A DNA stretch of 34,362 bases from an uncultured Chloroflexota bacterium (GTDB lineage Bacteria > Chloroflexota > Anaerolineae > Aggregatilineales > Phototrophicaceae): contig CAIPFY010000110.1 of NCBI GenBank assembly GCA_903864435.1, positions 1 to 34,362 on the forward strand, in the 5' to 3' direction. Position 1 is the stretch's first letter; each line of letters begins with the position of its first letter. This document shows, one piece after another, positions 15,757 through 23,754 of the stretch. A model generated the notes under the pieces. The model had not been told where the DNA came from and made no database searches. It saw only the letters and a list, made by a program, of their open reading frames with translations. The position numbers and the translations under genes were made by a program.

Positions 15757-15792
15757 CGGCACACCACCGGCATGTATTCCGGTGGTGTGCCG
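15757..15792. terminator. Bidirectional hairpin between convergent genes
   Basis: A perfect 14-bp stem: 15757-15770 pairs with 15779-15792 around an 8-nt loop, located between the stops of the propeller gene and the slipin gene. The flanks are AAAA on the left and mixed T on the right, which favours service to both strands. Confidence 0.75.
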
Positions 15793-15824
15793 CTGTCTGT
15801 CGTTATGAAAGTGAACCGACGGGT

Positions 15825-16766
15825 CTACTCCGCTGGCGGAACTTTCGGGTTGTTGGCGGCCATCGCCGTCATCAACTGCTGCGCCATACTGGTCAATTCC
15901 ATCGGCAGAACAAACTTGGTCGAAGGGCTGGAACCTACCTCGCGCAGCGCATCCAGATATTGCAGCGACATGGTGTTGGCATCCACATCTTTCGCTTGGC
16001 TGGCGATGGCTTGCAGCGCCGCCGCGAAACCCTGCGCCTTCAACACCTGCGATTGGCGCTGGCCTTCCGCTTCGAGGATTGACCGCTGTTTCTCGCCTTC
16101 CGCCCGCAAAATAGACGCCTGCTTCTCGCCTTCCGCCACCGCGATAGAGGCTTCGCGTTCACCGCTGGCACGGGTGACGGTGGCGCGGCGCTCACGTTCG
16201 GCGCTCATCTGGCGGTTCATGGCGTCCTGCACTTCACGCGGGGGCTTAATCTCGCGGATTTCGACGGTGGTGATCTTCATCCCCCAGCGTTCGGTAATTT
16301 CGTCCAGCTTGATGCGCAGCGTATCGTTAATCTGTTCGCGCTTCGCCAGCACATCATCCAGCGTAAGATCACCGATGACGGCGCGCAGGGTGGTCGTGGC
16401 GATGTTCACCGCCGCGCTAACCACATTATCCACTTGCAGCACCGCCAGTTTCGGCTCTACCACGCGGTAGTACACCAGAAAGTCAATGTCAATCGGGGCA
16501 TTGTCACGGGTAATGCCGGTCTGCGAAGGGATGTCGAGAAAGCGTTCGCGCACATCCACCTTACGCACCTGTTCAACAAACGGGATCACAAACACGACGC
16601 CGGGGCCGCGTGTACCGGCGTAGCGCCCCAACGACAGCACCACGAGACGCTCGGTTTCCGGCACGATGCGGATCATGCGCGAGATTAACCAGAACACCAG
16701 CAGCACAACGAAAATCAACAGAATAATTGCACTTGAACCACCAAAAGCCTGATTAAAATCGTTCAT
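15825..16766 (-). CDS. SPFH/Band 7 protein (slipin, stomatin-like)
   Basis: 313-aa membrane-anchored prohibitin-homology protein that forms large oligomers in membrane microdomains. It has an N-terminal transmembrane helix (about 13-30), the band-7 core (VPETERLVVLSLGRYAGTRGPG, VDVRERFLDIPSQTGITRDN, IDFLVYYRVVEP, RAVIGDLTLDDVLAKRE), then a long Ala/Glu-rich coiled coil (about 185-250). It overlaps the upstream nfeD gene by 4 nt (ATGA). Slipin-NfeD pairs are a well-known conserved module linked to membrane quality control. Confidence 0.93.
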   Translation of the reverse strand: MNDFNQAFGGSSAIILLIFVVLLVFWLISRMIRIVPETERLVVLSLGRYAGTRGPGVVFVIPFVEQVRKVDVRERFLDIPSQTGITRDNAPIDIDFLVYYRVVEPKLAVLQVDNVVSAAVNIATTTLRAVIGDLTLDDVLAKREQINDTLRIKLDEITERWGMKITTVEIREIKPPREVQDAMNRQMSAERERRATVTRASGEREASIAVAEGEKQASILRAEGEKQRSILEAEGQRQSQVLKAQGFAAALQAIASQAKDVDANTMSLQYLDALREVGSSPSTKFVLPMELTSMAQQLMTAMAANNPKVPPAE

Positions 16767-17419
16767 TCCCTCTCCTCCAGATGGGATTGTTCCGGGGTCT
16801 GGTGCTTGTGCTTGACCCCTTCTACCAATAATTGAAGTCCTTCACGATCCTGCACAATAACTTCGTCACCGACTTCCAGCGGGTGTTCGCTGGAGGCTGT
16901 CCAGTGTTCACCGCGCACGTTCACGCTGCCAATGTGGACTTTGCCCACCGGTTGCGAGGCTTTCACCACACGCCCCGCCGCGCCCACTAACTGCTCGTTG
17001 TCGTCAATCACCGCTGATTGCTGCCGCATCCGTTTGAGCAGCGGCATCAGCGCGTAGCGGTGGTATACCCACGCCACGCCAACGGTCAGCAGAATCAACC
17101 ACCACGCGACCGGCATCGTGTTGAACAGCAGGAACGCGCCCAACGCCTGTACCAGCAGGCCAACTTCCGCGATTCGTCCGGCGCGGGGGTAGGCCAACGG
17201 GGTGAGATGGAAACTCAGCAGGCCGACAATCACTAGCAGCACGCCGAGCCAGTTCACAGGCAGATTGGTGAACAGCACCAGCGCCCCGCCCACCAGAATC
17301 AGCGCCGCGATTTCCAACGCGCCGGTGCCGGGGACATAAACCGCCATGACGGCTGCCCACAGGCCAAATACGAGGACGAAATAGACCAGACCGGGATCGG
17401 ACAAAACGGATGTGAACAC
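16763..17419 (-). CDS. NfeD family membrane protein
   Basis: 218-aa partner of the slipin. It has about four or five N-terminal transmembrane helices and a C-terminal OB-fold NfeD domain (LVGAAGRVVKASQPVGKVHIGSV, WTASSEHPLEVGDEVIV, VEGVKHK). It lacks the ClpP-like protease domain of long NfeD proteins, so it is the short form. The start is GTG 17419, 5 nt after AGGAG. It is the first gene of the coupled nfeD-slipin operon, and the soluble OB domain is expected to contact the slipin. Confidence 0.9.
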   Translation of the reverse strand: MFTSVLSDPGLVYFVLVFGLWAAVMAVYVPGTGALEIAALILVGGALVLFTNLPVNWLGVLLVIVGLLSFHLTPLAYPRAGRIAEVGLLVQALGAFLLFNTMPVAWWLILLTVGVAWVYHRYALMPLLKRMRQQSAVIDDNEQLVGAAGRVVKASQPVGKVHIGSVNVRGEHWTASSEHPLEVGDEVIVQDREGLQLLVEGVKHKHQTPEQSHLEERE

Positions 17420-17532
17420 AAGAACTCCTTTTTGAACACACCCACACGCCTCATTATATGCCGAATAGAGCTTGCTTGCTCCCCCATTGATTGAGGGATG
17501 GGGGTGGAGATTGAGGGGCTAAATGGTGCGTC

Positions 17533-17572
17533 TGGTCGTCCGGGGGGAGATGGAGTAGCATGAGGACGACCA
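17533..17572. repeat. 9-bp inverted repeat upstream of the DinB-like gene
   Basis: TGGTCGTCC (17533-17541) and GGACGACCA (17564-17572) are perfect complements 22 nt apart, ending 21 nt before the ATG at 17594. It could be an operator or an mRNA hairpin. A smaller CCCCCAT/ATGGGGG dyad lies just upstream, near 17480-17505. Confidence 0.45.
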
Positions 17573-17593
17573 TCTTGAGAGGAGTGAAAAACG

Positions 17594-18067
17594 ATGCTTA
17601 CACCGGCTGAACGTCAAAACCGCATCGCCCGCCTGCGCAGCCTGCCTGACCAGATCGAGGCGCTGGTGCAGCCCCTAACGCCCGCGCAACGTACCGCCGT
17701 CACCCTTCCCGGCGAGTGGACGGTGGCGCAAAACGTGCATCATCTGGCGGATTCCCATATGAACGCTTATATCCGCGTCCGCCTGATGCTGACCGAAGAC
17801 CGTCCGGCGCTCAAGCCCTACGATCAGGACGAATGGGCGAAACTGTCGGATGCCAGTGCTGCCGATGTGACCAACTCAATCGCGCTGCTGCGCAGCCTCC
17901 ATGCCCGCTGGTGCGCCCTGTTCGAGAGCTTGCAGGACGATCAGTGGTCGCGGGTGGGGGTGCGCCCCGACAAAGAAGTAACCGTCGAACACATCCTGAA
18001 CACCTACGCCAAGCATGGCGAAGATCATATTGACCAGATTCAGCGCACGCTGGCGGCAGGACAATAA
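17594..18067 (+). CDS. DinB/YfiT-like putative metal-dependent transferase
   Basis: 157-aa four-helix-bundle protein of the DinB superfamily. The metal ligands are likely H49 or H50 (WTVAQNVHHLADSH) and the C-terminal HGEDHIDQI pair, giving the three-histidine site of YfiT/BstA-like thiol transferases. GAGAGGAG precedes the ATG. The resemblance to YfiT (PGEWTVAQNVHHLADSHMNA) suggests a low-molecular-weight-thiol transferase or hydrolase, but the substrate cannot be read from the sequence. Confidence 0.85.
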   Translation: MLTPAERQNRIARLRSLPDQIEALVQPLTPAQRTAVTLPGEWTVAQNVHHLADSHMNAYIRVRLMLTEDRPALKPYDQDEWAKLSDASAADVTNSIALLRSLHARWCALFESLQDDQWSRVGVRPDKEVTVEHILNTYAKHGEDHIDQIQRTLAAGQ

Positions 18068-18078
18068 CGAACGAGAAG

Positions 18079-18106
18079 GCAGGGCGATCTGAACGGTCGT
18101 CCCTGC
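18079..18106. terminator. Hairpin between the convergent DinB-like gene and cysM
   Basis: GCAGGG-CGA (18079-18087) pairs with TCG-T-CCCTGC (18097-18106). It sits in the 48-nt gap between two convergent stops and has no clear T tract. Confidence 0.45.
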
Positions 18107-18115
18107 GGCTTGTCT

Positions 18116-19078
18116 CTATGACCCCGCCTGCCAGAAACTCTCGCTCAGGTACTTGTAAGCGTTGTCCGGGAACAGCGTCACCACCACGCCCGCCTCGCCG
18201 CGCACCGCCAGTTCTTCCGCCACTTGCAGCGCCCCAACCATCGCCGTCGCCGAGCTAATGCCCACCAGATAGCCTTCTTCACGCGCCAGCCGCCGCGCCA
18301 TCGCATAGGTGGCCTCGGTGCTGATGCCAATGTTGCGATCCGCGAAGACCGGATCGAAAATCGCCGGCTGGATGGCAGTGGGCATGTGCTTCAACCCTTC
18401 TAGCCCGTGAAACGGCGAGTCCGGTTGCAGCGACACCACCTGCACCGCACGGCTGAAATCCTTCAAGCGGCGGCCTGTCCCCATCAGCGTGCCGCTGGTT
18501 CCCAGCCCCGCCACAAAATGCGTCACGCTGCCGCCCGTCTGCTGCCAGATTTCGACGCCCGTGGTCAGGTAGTGCGCCTGCCAGTTCGCCGGGTTGCTGT
18601 ACTGGTCGGCATAAAAATAGGTGTCCGGTTCGGCGGCAGCCAGTTCACGCACAGCGCGAATCGCCCCGTCGGAACCTTCCAGCGGGTCGGTGAAGCGAAT
18701 ATCCACGCCATAAGCGCGGAGGATCGCCACCCGTTCCGGGCTGGCGTTCTGCGGCAGGAACAGCGTCACGCGGTAGCCCTTCGCCGCGCCAATCATGGCA
18801 TAGGCGATGCCAGTGTTGCCGCTGGTGCTATCCAGCAGGATTTTGTCGTGGGTCAGCTTGCCGGTGCGCTCCGCCTCTCGGATGATGTTGGCTGCCGCAC
18901 GGTCTTTCACGCTGCCGCCGGGGTTCGCCCATTCCGCTTTGGCGAACACCTGCACATCGGCGGGCAGGTGCGCCGTCACCCGCCGGAAACCGAGTAACGG
19001 CGTGTTGCCGATCATTTTCTCGATGCTGGTGGCCTCAACGTCAGGCAGGGTATCAAGTTCGATGTTGCGAAGCGCCAT
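18116..19078 (-). CDS. cysM: Cysteine synthase (PLP-dependent, CysM/CysK type)
   Basis: 320-aa enzyme making cysteine from O-acetylserine (or O-phosphoserine) and a sulfur donor. PLP lysine K58 lies in NPGGSVKDR; the substrate loop is TSGNTGIAYA (85-94); the PLP-phosphate loop is GLGTSGTLMG; and the late GISSATAMVGAL segment is conserved. The N-terminus MALRNIELDT precedes a standard IGNTPLLGF. CysK and CysM are hard to separate by eye; the AEWANPGGSVKDRAA context favours CysM-like. A long structured leader with its own promoter (19079-19383) precedes it, suggesting transcriptional attenuation. Confidence 0.9.
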   Translation of the reverse strand: MALRNIELDTLPDVEATSIEKMIGNTPLLGFRRVTAHLPADVQVFAKAEWANPGGSVKDRAAANIIREAERTGKLTHDKILLDSTSGNTGIAYAMIGAAKGYRVTLFLPQNASPERVAILRAYGVDIRFTDPLEGSDGAIRAVRELAAAEPDTYFYADQYSNPANWQAHYLTTGVEIWQQTGGSVTHFVAGLGTSGTLMGTGRRLKDFSRAVQVVSLQPDSPFHGLEGLKHMPTAIQPAIFDPVFADRNIGISTEATYAMARRLAREEGYLVGISSATAMVGALQVAEELAVRGEAGVVVTLFPDNAYKYLSESFWQAGS

Positions 19079-19140
19079 GCTGGTTCCTTAATCGCTGCTT
19101 GAACAATAAACGTTCGTATCGTCAAAGCGGCTCAATCAAC

Positions 19141-19223
19141 AAAAAAGGCCAGCAGCAAAACAAAAAGCGCGGGTCGTCATCCACTCAGGGACGCGCCCAC
19201 GCTTCTATGACTTGCTGCTGGCC
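19141..19223 (-). terminator. Nested hairpin terminator in the cysM leader (candidate attenuator)
   Basis: On the minus strand GGCCAGCAGCAA (19223-19212) pairs perfectly over 12 bp with TTGCTGCTGGCC (19158-19147), followed directly by six T (19146-19141). The enclosed segment folds again (GCGTGGGCGCGTCCC against GACCCGCGC). It lies 62 nt upstream of cysM and downstream of its candidate promoter, so it would stop transcription before the gene unless antagonised. No known riboswitch or T-box consensus was recognised. Confidence 0.65.
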
Positions 19224-19354
19224 TGTGTAAAAGCCGCTTGGTTATCGCCTAGTCATCCGAAGTGTGGTCAACGCCCCCGCTTCAGACAACAACACGCGCA
19301 GGTATACATCATGCTTGTGCGAACACTTTCCGTCATCTGTTCCCAACGTTTCTC

Positions 19355-19383
19355 AGTGTAACGAAGTGTGTTCTGGATGTCAA
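19355..19383 (-). promoter_or_regulatory. Sigma70-type promoter for the cysM leader
   Basis: On the minus strand: -35 TTGACA (19383-19378), 17-nt spacer, -10 TACACT (19360-19355). This gives a leader of roughly 270 nt before the cysM ATG. The rest of the region between cysM and yceI (19079-19429) shows no gene. Confidence 0.7.
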
Positions 19384-19429
19384 CCAGCACGCACGATTTC
19401 TAGGCCAACACTCAGCTACGCAACCGCAC

Positions 19430-19963
19430 CTAGACGACGAGGATCGCTTCCGCGTCTACAGTGATGTTGATGTCCTTGCCCACCAGCCAGCCGCCGGTTT
19501 CCAGCGCCATGTTCCACGTCAAACCGAAGTCTTCGCGGTTGATCTTGGTCGTGCCGGTGAAACCAACGCGGGTATCGCCGAAGGGACTCTTGGTTTCGCC
19601 CAGAAATTCCACATCCAGCACAACCGACTTGGTGACGTTACGAATGGTCAGGTCGCCAGTGATCTTCGCCTTTTCGCTGCCGCTGTAAGGCTCCACTTTC
19701 GTACTCTTGAAGGTGATGCTCGGATAAGTCGCCACATCCAGAAAGTCCGGGCTGGCGAGATGCTGATCGCGCTGTTCGACGCCAGTCGAGGACAGCGACT
19801 TGGTTTCAATCACGGCTTCCACCGACGAGGCCGCCGGATTCTGCGGATCGTAGGTCAGCGTGCCGTTGACGGTCTTGAAGCCGCCGCGCACGGTGGTAAT
19901 CATCATGTGACGGGTCGAGAAATCGGCTGCGCTATGGGTCGGGTCGAGCTTATACTGTGCCAT
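19430..19963 (-). CDS. YceI family protein
   Basis: 177-aa lipocalin-like beta-barrel of the YceI family, which binds isoprenoid or other amphiphilic lipids. Family landmarks are YKLDPTHSAADFSTRHMMITTVRGGF, QRDQHLASPDFLDVATYPSITFKST, ITGDLTIRNVTKSVVLDVEF and KINREDFGLTWN. No signal peptide precedes it, so this is the cytoplasmic form. The ATG at 19963 gives MAQYKLDP, the usual beginning; an in-frame ATG at 19981 adds six residues and is less likely. Confidence 0.93.
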   Translation of the reverse strand: MAQYKLDPTHSAADFSTRHMMITTVRGGFKTVNGTLTYDPQNPAASSVEAVIETKSLSSTGVEQRDQHLASPDFLDVATYPSITFKSTKVEPYSGSEKAKITGDLTIRNVTKSVVLDVEFLGETKSPFGDTRVGFTGTTKINREDFGLTWNMALETGGWLVGKDINITVDAEAILVV

Positions 19964-20139
19964 GTGACGTGTATCCCTCATCTTTAGCTATCGTACAACC
20001 ACAAGCGGACTGTAGTCCGTTTACGAAAATCAGGATACAACGGAAACCAGCGAAAATCTATTAGAAGCCTGTTAGAAAAGCGGACGCTCGTCCGTTTGCA
20101 ATCGCCGCGCATCCATCCGGCGCGGGTGGCGTATGGGGA

Positions 20140-20167
20140 TTGACGGAACCCGCTGTCGTGCTAGAAT
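20140..20167 (+). promoter_or_regulatory. Promoter of the rplJL operon
   Basis: -35 TTGACG (20140-20145), 16-nt spacer, -10 TAGAAT (20162-20167). Transcription would start near 20174, just before the L10 leader. Confidence 0.75.
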
Positions 20168-20184
20168 GGAACACATCAACAACT

Positions 20185-20270
20185 GAGATGCTTTACCGCA
20201 GACAGCAGGTGCTTCCGCTTAATATCCTGCCGAGGTGAGGGCGCACCGACTATCCCAATAGGATGACAAG
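20185..20270 (+). promoter_or_regulatory. Ribosomal protein L10 leader
   Basis: The segment with AGACAGCAGGTGC and, after a short loop, CCTGCCGAGGTGAG matches the kink-turn region of L10 leaders, where L10(L12)4 binds its own mRNA. Its position between the operon promoter and rplJ is standard. The pairing CAGCAGG with CCTGCCG is visible. Confidence 0.82.
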
Positions 20271-20271
20271 G

Positions 20272-20301
20272 GCGGCTCGCTTCGTGCGGAGCCGCTTTTT
20301 T
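20272..20301 (+). terminator. Attenuator-type terminator downstream of the L10 leader
   Basis: GCGGCTC (20272-20278) pairs with GAGCCGC (20289-20295), extended inward by GC pairs, followed by six T (20296-20301). It lies between the L10 leader and rplJ, so L10 binding probably controls termination here. Confidence 0.8.
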
Positions 20302-20351
20302 GTTGAGTCAGCCTCCGGGCTGAATCTTTGACGGAAAGGAGGAAAAAGAGC

Positions 20352-20882
20352 TTGGCAATTACAAAAACTCGTAAGGAAGAACTGCTCGGTATCTATGGCG
20401 ACTTGCTCAAGCAGGCGACGGGCATCGTTGTGACCGAGTACAAAGCGATTACGGTGGCACAGGTGAACCAACTCCGCGACAAACTGCGCGATGTGCAGGG
20501 CGTGTATGCGGTGACGAAGAACACCCTGTTCCTGATCGCGCTGCGTGAGGCAGGCTGGCCTGCCCCCGAAAACCTGTTTACAGGTTCGACAGCAGTCATT
20601 TTCGGAGCCGAAAATTTCCCGCAGGTGGCGAAAGCTGCTATCGGGTTCAATAAGGACTTCGAGAATTTCTACGCCGTCAAGGGCGGCATCATGGCCGGGA
20701 CGGTTCTAAATGCGGCACAGGTGGATGCAGTGAGCAACCTGCCGTCGCTGGACGAACTGCGTGCGCAGCTCGCCGGACTCATCGTCCAGCCCGCTTCGGG
20801 TGTGGTCGGTGTCATCAACAGTGCGGTTGCAGCCGTACCGCAGGTTCTTCAGGCTTATGTGTCCAAACACGAAGCCGCCTAA
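20352..20882 (+). CDS. rplJ: 50S ribosomal protein L10
   Basis: 176-aa base of the ribosomal stalk, which anchors L7/L12 dimers. The TTG start at 20352 follows GGAGG (20338-20342) by 9 nt and gives MAITKTRKEELLGIYGDLL, the normal N-terminus. The conserved core includes VVTEYKAITVAQVNQLRDKLR, VTKNTLFLIAL and the C-terminal LLAQL-type helix (LDELRAQLAGLI). rplL follows 49 nt downstream in the standard order. The operon is autoregulated through the upstream leader. Confidence 0.96.
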   Translation: MAITKTRKEELLGIYGDLLKQATGIVVTEYKAITVAQVNQLRDKLRDVQGVYAVTKNTLFLIALREAGWPAPENLFTGSTAVIFGAENFPQVAKAAIGFNKDFENFYAVKGGIMAGTVLNAAQVDAVSNLPSLDELRAQLAGLIVQPASGVVGVINSAVAAVPQVLQAYVSKHEAA

Positions 20883-20931
20883 TTGTATTCGTTCAAAAAC
20901 CATACTCGTATTGTGCTAGGGAGATGAGACA

Positions 20932-21318
20932 ATGGCTGATCTGAACCAAATCGTAGAGTTATTGAGCGGGCTGACTATTCTGGAAGCCGCTGAACTGAAG
21001 AAGATGCTGGAAGAAAAGTGGGGCGTTAGCGCCGCCGCTGCTGCCCCGGTCATGATGGCCGCCGCCGCTGCTGCTCCGGCTGCCGCCGCCGAACCGGAAG
21101 AAGAACAGACCGAGTTCGCCGTCATCCTCAAGGACGGTGGCCCGCGCAAGATCAACGTCATTAAGGTTGTCCGCACCCTCACCAGCCTCGGCCTGAAAGA
21201 AGCCAAGGACTTGGTTGAAGGCGCACCCCAGACCGTTCTGGAGAGCGTGGGCAAGGATGCCGCCGCCGATGCCAAGGCCAAGCTGGAAGCCGAAGGCGCG
21301 GTCGTCGAGGTCAAGTAA
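20932..21318 (+). CDS. rplL: 50S ribosomal protein L7/L12
   Basis: 128-aa stalk protein that recruits translation GTPases. The N-terminal dimerisation domain ([21 protein letters not shown]), an Ala/Pro-rich hinge (about 33-53) and the C-terminal factor-binding domain ([34 protein letters not shown]) are complete. GGGAGATGAG precedes the ATG. A strong terminator follows, closing the operon. Confidence 0.97.
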   Translation: MADLNQIVELLSGLTILEAAELKKMLEEKWGVSAAAAAPVMMAAAAAAPAAAAEPEEEQTEFAVILKDGGPRKINVIKVVRTLTSLGLKEAKDLVEGAPQTVLESVGKDAAADAKAKLEAEGAVVEVK

Positions 21319-21347
21319 GACCCCTTTCGTCCATTTCAGGACATCCG

Positions 21348-21376
21348 CAGGGAGCCAATTGGCTCCCTGTTTTTTT
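21348..21376 (+). terminator. Terminator of the rplJL operon
   Basis: CAGGGAGCC (21348-21356) pairs with GGCTCCCTG (21361-21369), loop AATT, followed by seven T (21370-21376). Textbook intrinsic terminator. Confidence 0.93.
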
Positions 21377-21458
21377 GTCCCCGCACTCTCATCTCCTCCA
21401 CTTTTCAGGTATCATGGACGCCGTTTGCCGTTTTTAACCCGCCGAGGCTTCGTAACCG

Positions 21459-22202
21459 ATGCAACCTGTACACCGTGAAAAACATTCGGCTGAACGCCGT
21501 CAGCCGATTACGCTCAGTGTCATCATCCCCTGCTATAACGAATGCAACCACATCGAAGAAGTGCTGAACCGCGTCGAAGATGTCGAACTGGCGAACGAGA
21601 TCATCATTGTGGATGACGGTTCCACCGACGGCACCCGCGAAGTGCTGAAGCGCATCGAAAGCGAAATTGCCGATCATCCCAACCTGCGCATCCTCTATCA
21701 CGAGCGCAATATGGGCAAGGGCGCGGCGGTGATTACCGGCTTCCGGGAGGCCACCTGTCAGGTGCTGCTGATTCAGGATGCCGACTTTGAGTATGACCCG
21801 CGTGAATATCCGGTGCTGCTCAAGCCTATCGAAGAAGGAATCGCCAAAGTGGTCTACGGTTCGCGCTTTCTGGGCGGGCCGCGCAAAGCCATGAACTTCT
21901 GGAACATGGTCGCCAACCGTTCCCTCACGCTTGCCACCAACATCCTCTACAACGCCATCCTCAGCGATATGGAAACCTGCTACAAGGTGTTCCGCGCCGA
22001 AGTGGTGAAAGACATGCTCATCCGTGCGCGGCGCTTCGAGTTCGAGCCGGAAGTGACGGCGAAAGTACTCAAGCAGGGCATCCGCATCTACGAAGTACCG
22101 ATTTCATACAACGGACGCGAATGGAACGAAGGCAAGAAGATCAAGTGGACGGATGCGCCGATTGCATTGTGGACGTTATTCAAATACCGCTTCGTCAATT
22201 GA
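21459..22202 (+). CDS. Family 2 glycosyltransferase (dolichyl-phosphate-mannose synthase-like)
   Basis: 247-aa cytosolic or peripheral glycosyltransferase without transmembrane helices. GT-A fold motifs are SVIIPCYNECNHIEEVL, EIIIVDDGSTDGTRE (VDDGSTD 51-57), GKGAAVITGF and the metal-binding DAD (107-109) in QDADFEYDP. The later DMETCYKVFRAEV and RFEFEPEVTAKV resemble polyprenyl-phosphate glycosyltransferases (DPM1/GtrB-like core). It likely loads a sugar onto a lipid carrier for envelope glycosylation; donor and acceptor are not decidable from the sequence. Confidence 0.87.
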   Translation: MQPVHREKHSAERRQPITLSVIIPCYNECNHIEEVLNRVEDVELANEIIIVDDGSTDGTREVLKRIESEIADHPNLRILYHERNMGKGAAVITGFREATCQVLLIQDADFEYDPREYPVLLKPIEEGIAKVVYGSRFLGGPRKAMNFWNMVANRSLTLATNILYNAILSDMETCYKVFRAEVVKDMLIRARRFEFEPEVTAKVLKQGIRIYEVPISYNGREWNEGKKIKWTDAPIALWTLFKYRFVN

Positions 22203-22274
22203 GGATAAGCATAGGTATTTCGTCCTATTACATGGTTTTCGCTATCACAGTTGTTTAACAATTAACGCAAACCA

Positions 22275-22303
22275 TTGACTCATTAACGAAACAAATGTAG
22301 GAT
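22275..22303 (+). promoter_or_regulatory. Promoter for the REC-histidine kinase gene
   Basis: -35 TTGACT (22275-22280), 17-nt spacer, -10 TAGGAT (22298-22303), about 40 nt before the ATG at 22344. A TTGTT-T-AACAA dyad (22251-22261) just upstream could be an operator. Confidence 0.65.
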
Positions 22304-22343
22304 TAATCATAATTCAACGGAGAGGCGCACTCGCCAACCAGTT

Positions 22344-23492
22344 ATGAATAACATCCTCACCATGACGAACAATCAAAATCAACACACTGAACTACGTCCG
22401 CGTATTCTAATCGCCGACGATGAATCGGATGCTGCCGAACTGCTGGCACGCATTCTGGAACGGGACTATGTAGTGATGGTGGCCGGCGGCGGGGTGGAAG
22501 CCGCGCATCTGCTCAACAGCCACGCCTTCGATCTGGTTCTGCTAGATGTAATGATGCAGGATATGAACGGGCTGGCGGTGCTGCAAATGATCCGCAGCCT
22601 GCCCCGGTACACCGACGTGCCGGTGATGCTGGTGTCGTCGCTGTCGAGCAGTGATGAGATTGTGCAAGGGCTGCGGCGCGGCGCCAACGATTATGTCACC
22701 AAGCCCTATGATATGAACGTGGTGCAAGCCCGCATCAAAACCCAGCTGTCGCTCAAGCGCCGTCATGATGTGCAGCGCCACGATCTGATTGACCTCAAGA
22801 CCAATGCCGAGATGAAGTCCCGCTTTTTGCGCATGGCTTCCCACGATCTGAAAAACCCGCTGAACAACATCCGTCTGGCGCACTACTACCTGCAAACCGT
22901 TTTTGGCGTTGAAGCAGATGCACAGGACGCGCTGAATACCATTGAGACGGCTGTCCTGAGCATTAATCATCTGATCGAAGAATTTGTGGAAACCGCCGCG
23001 TTGGAAGAAGGCCGCACAACCGTTCAACTGGAACGGGTGACGGTGGAAGATGTGATCTGGGAAGTGATCGCTCGGCATGGCGCGGAGGCGAACCGCAAGA
23101 ACATCACCCTGCTCATGGGCGATACCGATGGCGTGGTGGTGGCTGACCGGACGCGCCTGTTCCAGATCATCAGCAATCTGGTGGGGAACGCCGTCAAATT
23201 CAGCCCGGTGGGGGCGATGGTCACGGTGTCGTCGTCACTGGTGGATGACCGGGTGCATATCACGGTTGCGGACGAAGGCCCCGGCATTCCGCTGGCTGAA
23301 CGCAGCAGTCTGTTCTCGCCCTATACCAAGCTCAGTGTCCGGCCAACCGGCGGCGAAAGCGGTTCGGGGCTGGGGTTGTGGATTGTGCGTGAACTGGCGA
23401 GGCTCCAGCACGGAATAGTGGGTGTGGAATGCCCGCTGGATGGGGGTTCTCTGTTCTGGGTGGATTTGCCCATGTTCAGCGACATCGGCTGA
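22344..23492 (+). CDS. Hybrid response regulator / sensor histidine kinase
   Basis: 382-aa cytoplasmic signalling protein with an N-terminal receiver domain and a C-terminal kinase. REC: acidic pair D25-D26, phosphoacceptor D68 (LVLLDVM) and K120 (VTKPYD). HisKA: H167 in MASHDLKNPLNNIR. HATPase: N-box ISNLVGNAVKFSP, G1 ADEGPGIP, G2 GSGLGLWIVREL. There are no transmembrane or sensor domains, so input probably comes through phosphorylation of the receiver by another kinase. No cognate output regulator is adjacent. The start is uncertain: GGAGAGG near 22318 is 18 nt from the first ATG, and M7 (22362) is possible. Confidence 0.92.
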   Translation: MNNILTMTNNQNQHTELRPRILIADDESDAAELLARILERDYVVMVAGGGVEAAHLLNSHAFDLVLLDVMMQDMNGLAVLQMIRSLPRYTDVPVMLVSSLSSSDEIVQGLRRGANDYVTKPYDMNVVQARIKTQLSLKRRHDVQRHDLIDLKTNAEMKSRFLRMASHDLKNPLNNIRLAHYYLQTVFGVEADAQDALNTIETAVLSINHLIEEFVETAALEEGRTTVQLERVTVEDVIWEVIARHGAEANRKNITLLMGDTDGVVVADRTRLFQIISNLVGNAVKFSPVGAMVTVSSSLVDDRVHITVADEGPGIPLAERSSLFSPYTKLSVRPTGGESGSGLGLWIVRELARLQHGIVGVECPLDGGSLFWVDLPMFSDIG

Positions 23493-23510
23493 CTGCACAT
23501 CTACATAAGC

Positions 23511-23537
23511 AAAAGCGAACCCGCAGGTTCGCTTTTT
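23511..23537. terminator. Bidirectional terminator between convergent genes
   Basis: AAAA then GCGAACC (23515-23521), loop CGCA, GGTTCGC (23526-23532), then five T. Symmetric A/T tracts allow termination from both strands. Confidence 0.88.
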
Positions 23538-23556
23538 AGTTGCCTCAAAGAACCGA

Positions 23557-23754
23557 TTAGGATTCCTTGTACTTCGCAGCTTCCCAATCCTTCTGGCTCA
23601 CGAACTTGGTCAGGTTGCGTCCGTCCTTGGTCTGAGCGCGCAGGCCGTAACGAGTCTGCCCATTCTTGGTCGTGAACTTGGTCTTGGTGATGCTCTTTTC
23701 GTCAATCTTGACCTTCTTGCGAACTTTCACATCATAGAATTCAACGGTTGCCAT
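23557..23754 (-). CDS. Small conserved basic protein of unknown function
   Basis: 65-aa lysine-rich protein (MATVEFYDVKVRKKVKIDEKS, TKFTTKNGQTRYGLRAQTKDGRNLTKFVSQKDWEAA). AAGGAG sits 8 nt before its ATG, so it is surely translated. The pattern of short strands with TRYGLRA and NLTKFVS resembles small proteins I associate with Chloroflexota, but no function is known to me. Net positive charge could suit nucleic-acid binding (inference). It ends just after a bidirectional terminator and is monocistronic. Confidence 0.8.
   Translation of the reverse strand: MATVEFYDVKVRKKVKIDEKSITKTKFTTKNGQTRYGLRAQTKDGRNLTKFVSQKDWEAAKYKES

Noticed and set aside
19141-19350. T-box or SAM riboswitch in the cysM leader
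   Set aside because: I looked for the T-box antiterminator core and SAM-I core and found only weak partial matches, so the leader is reported as an unassigned attenuator.
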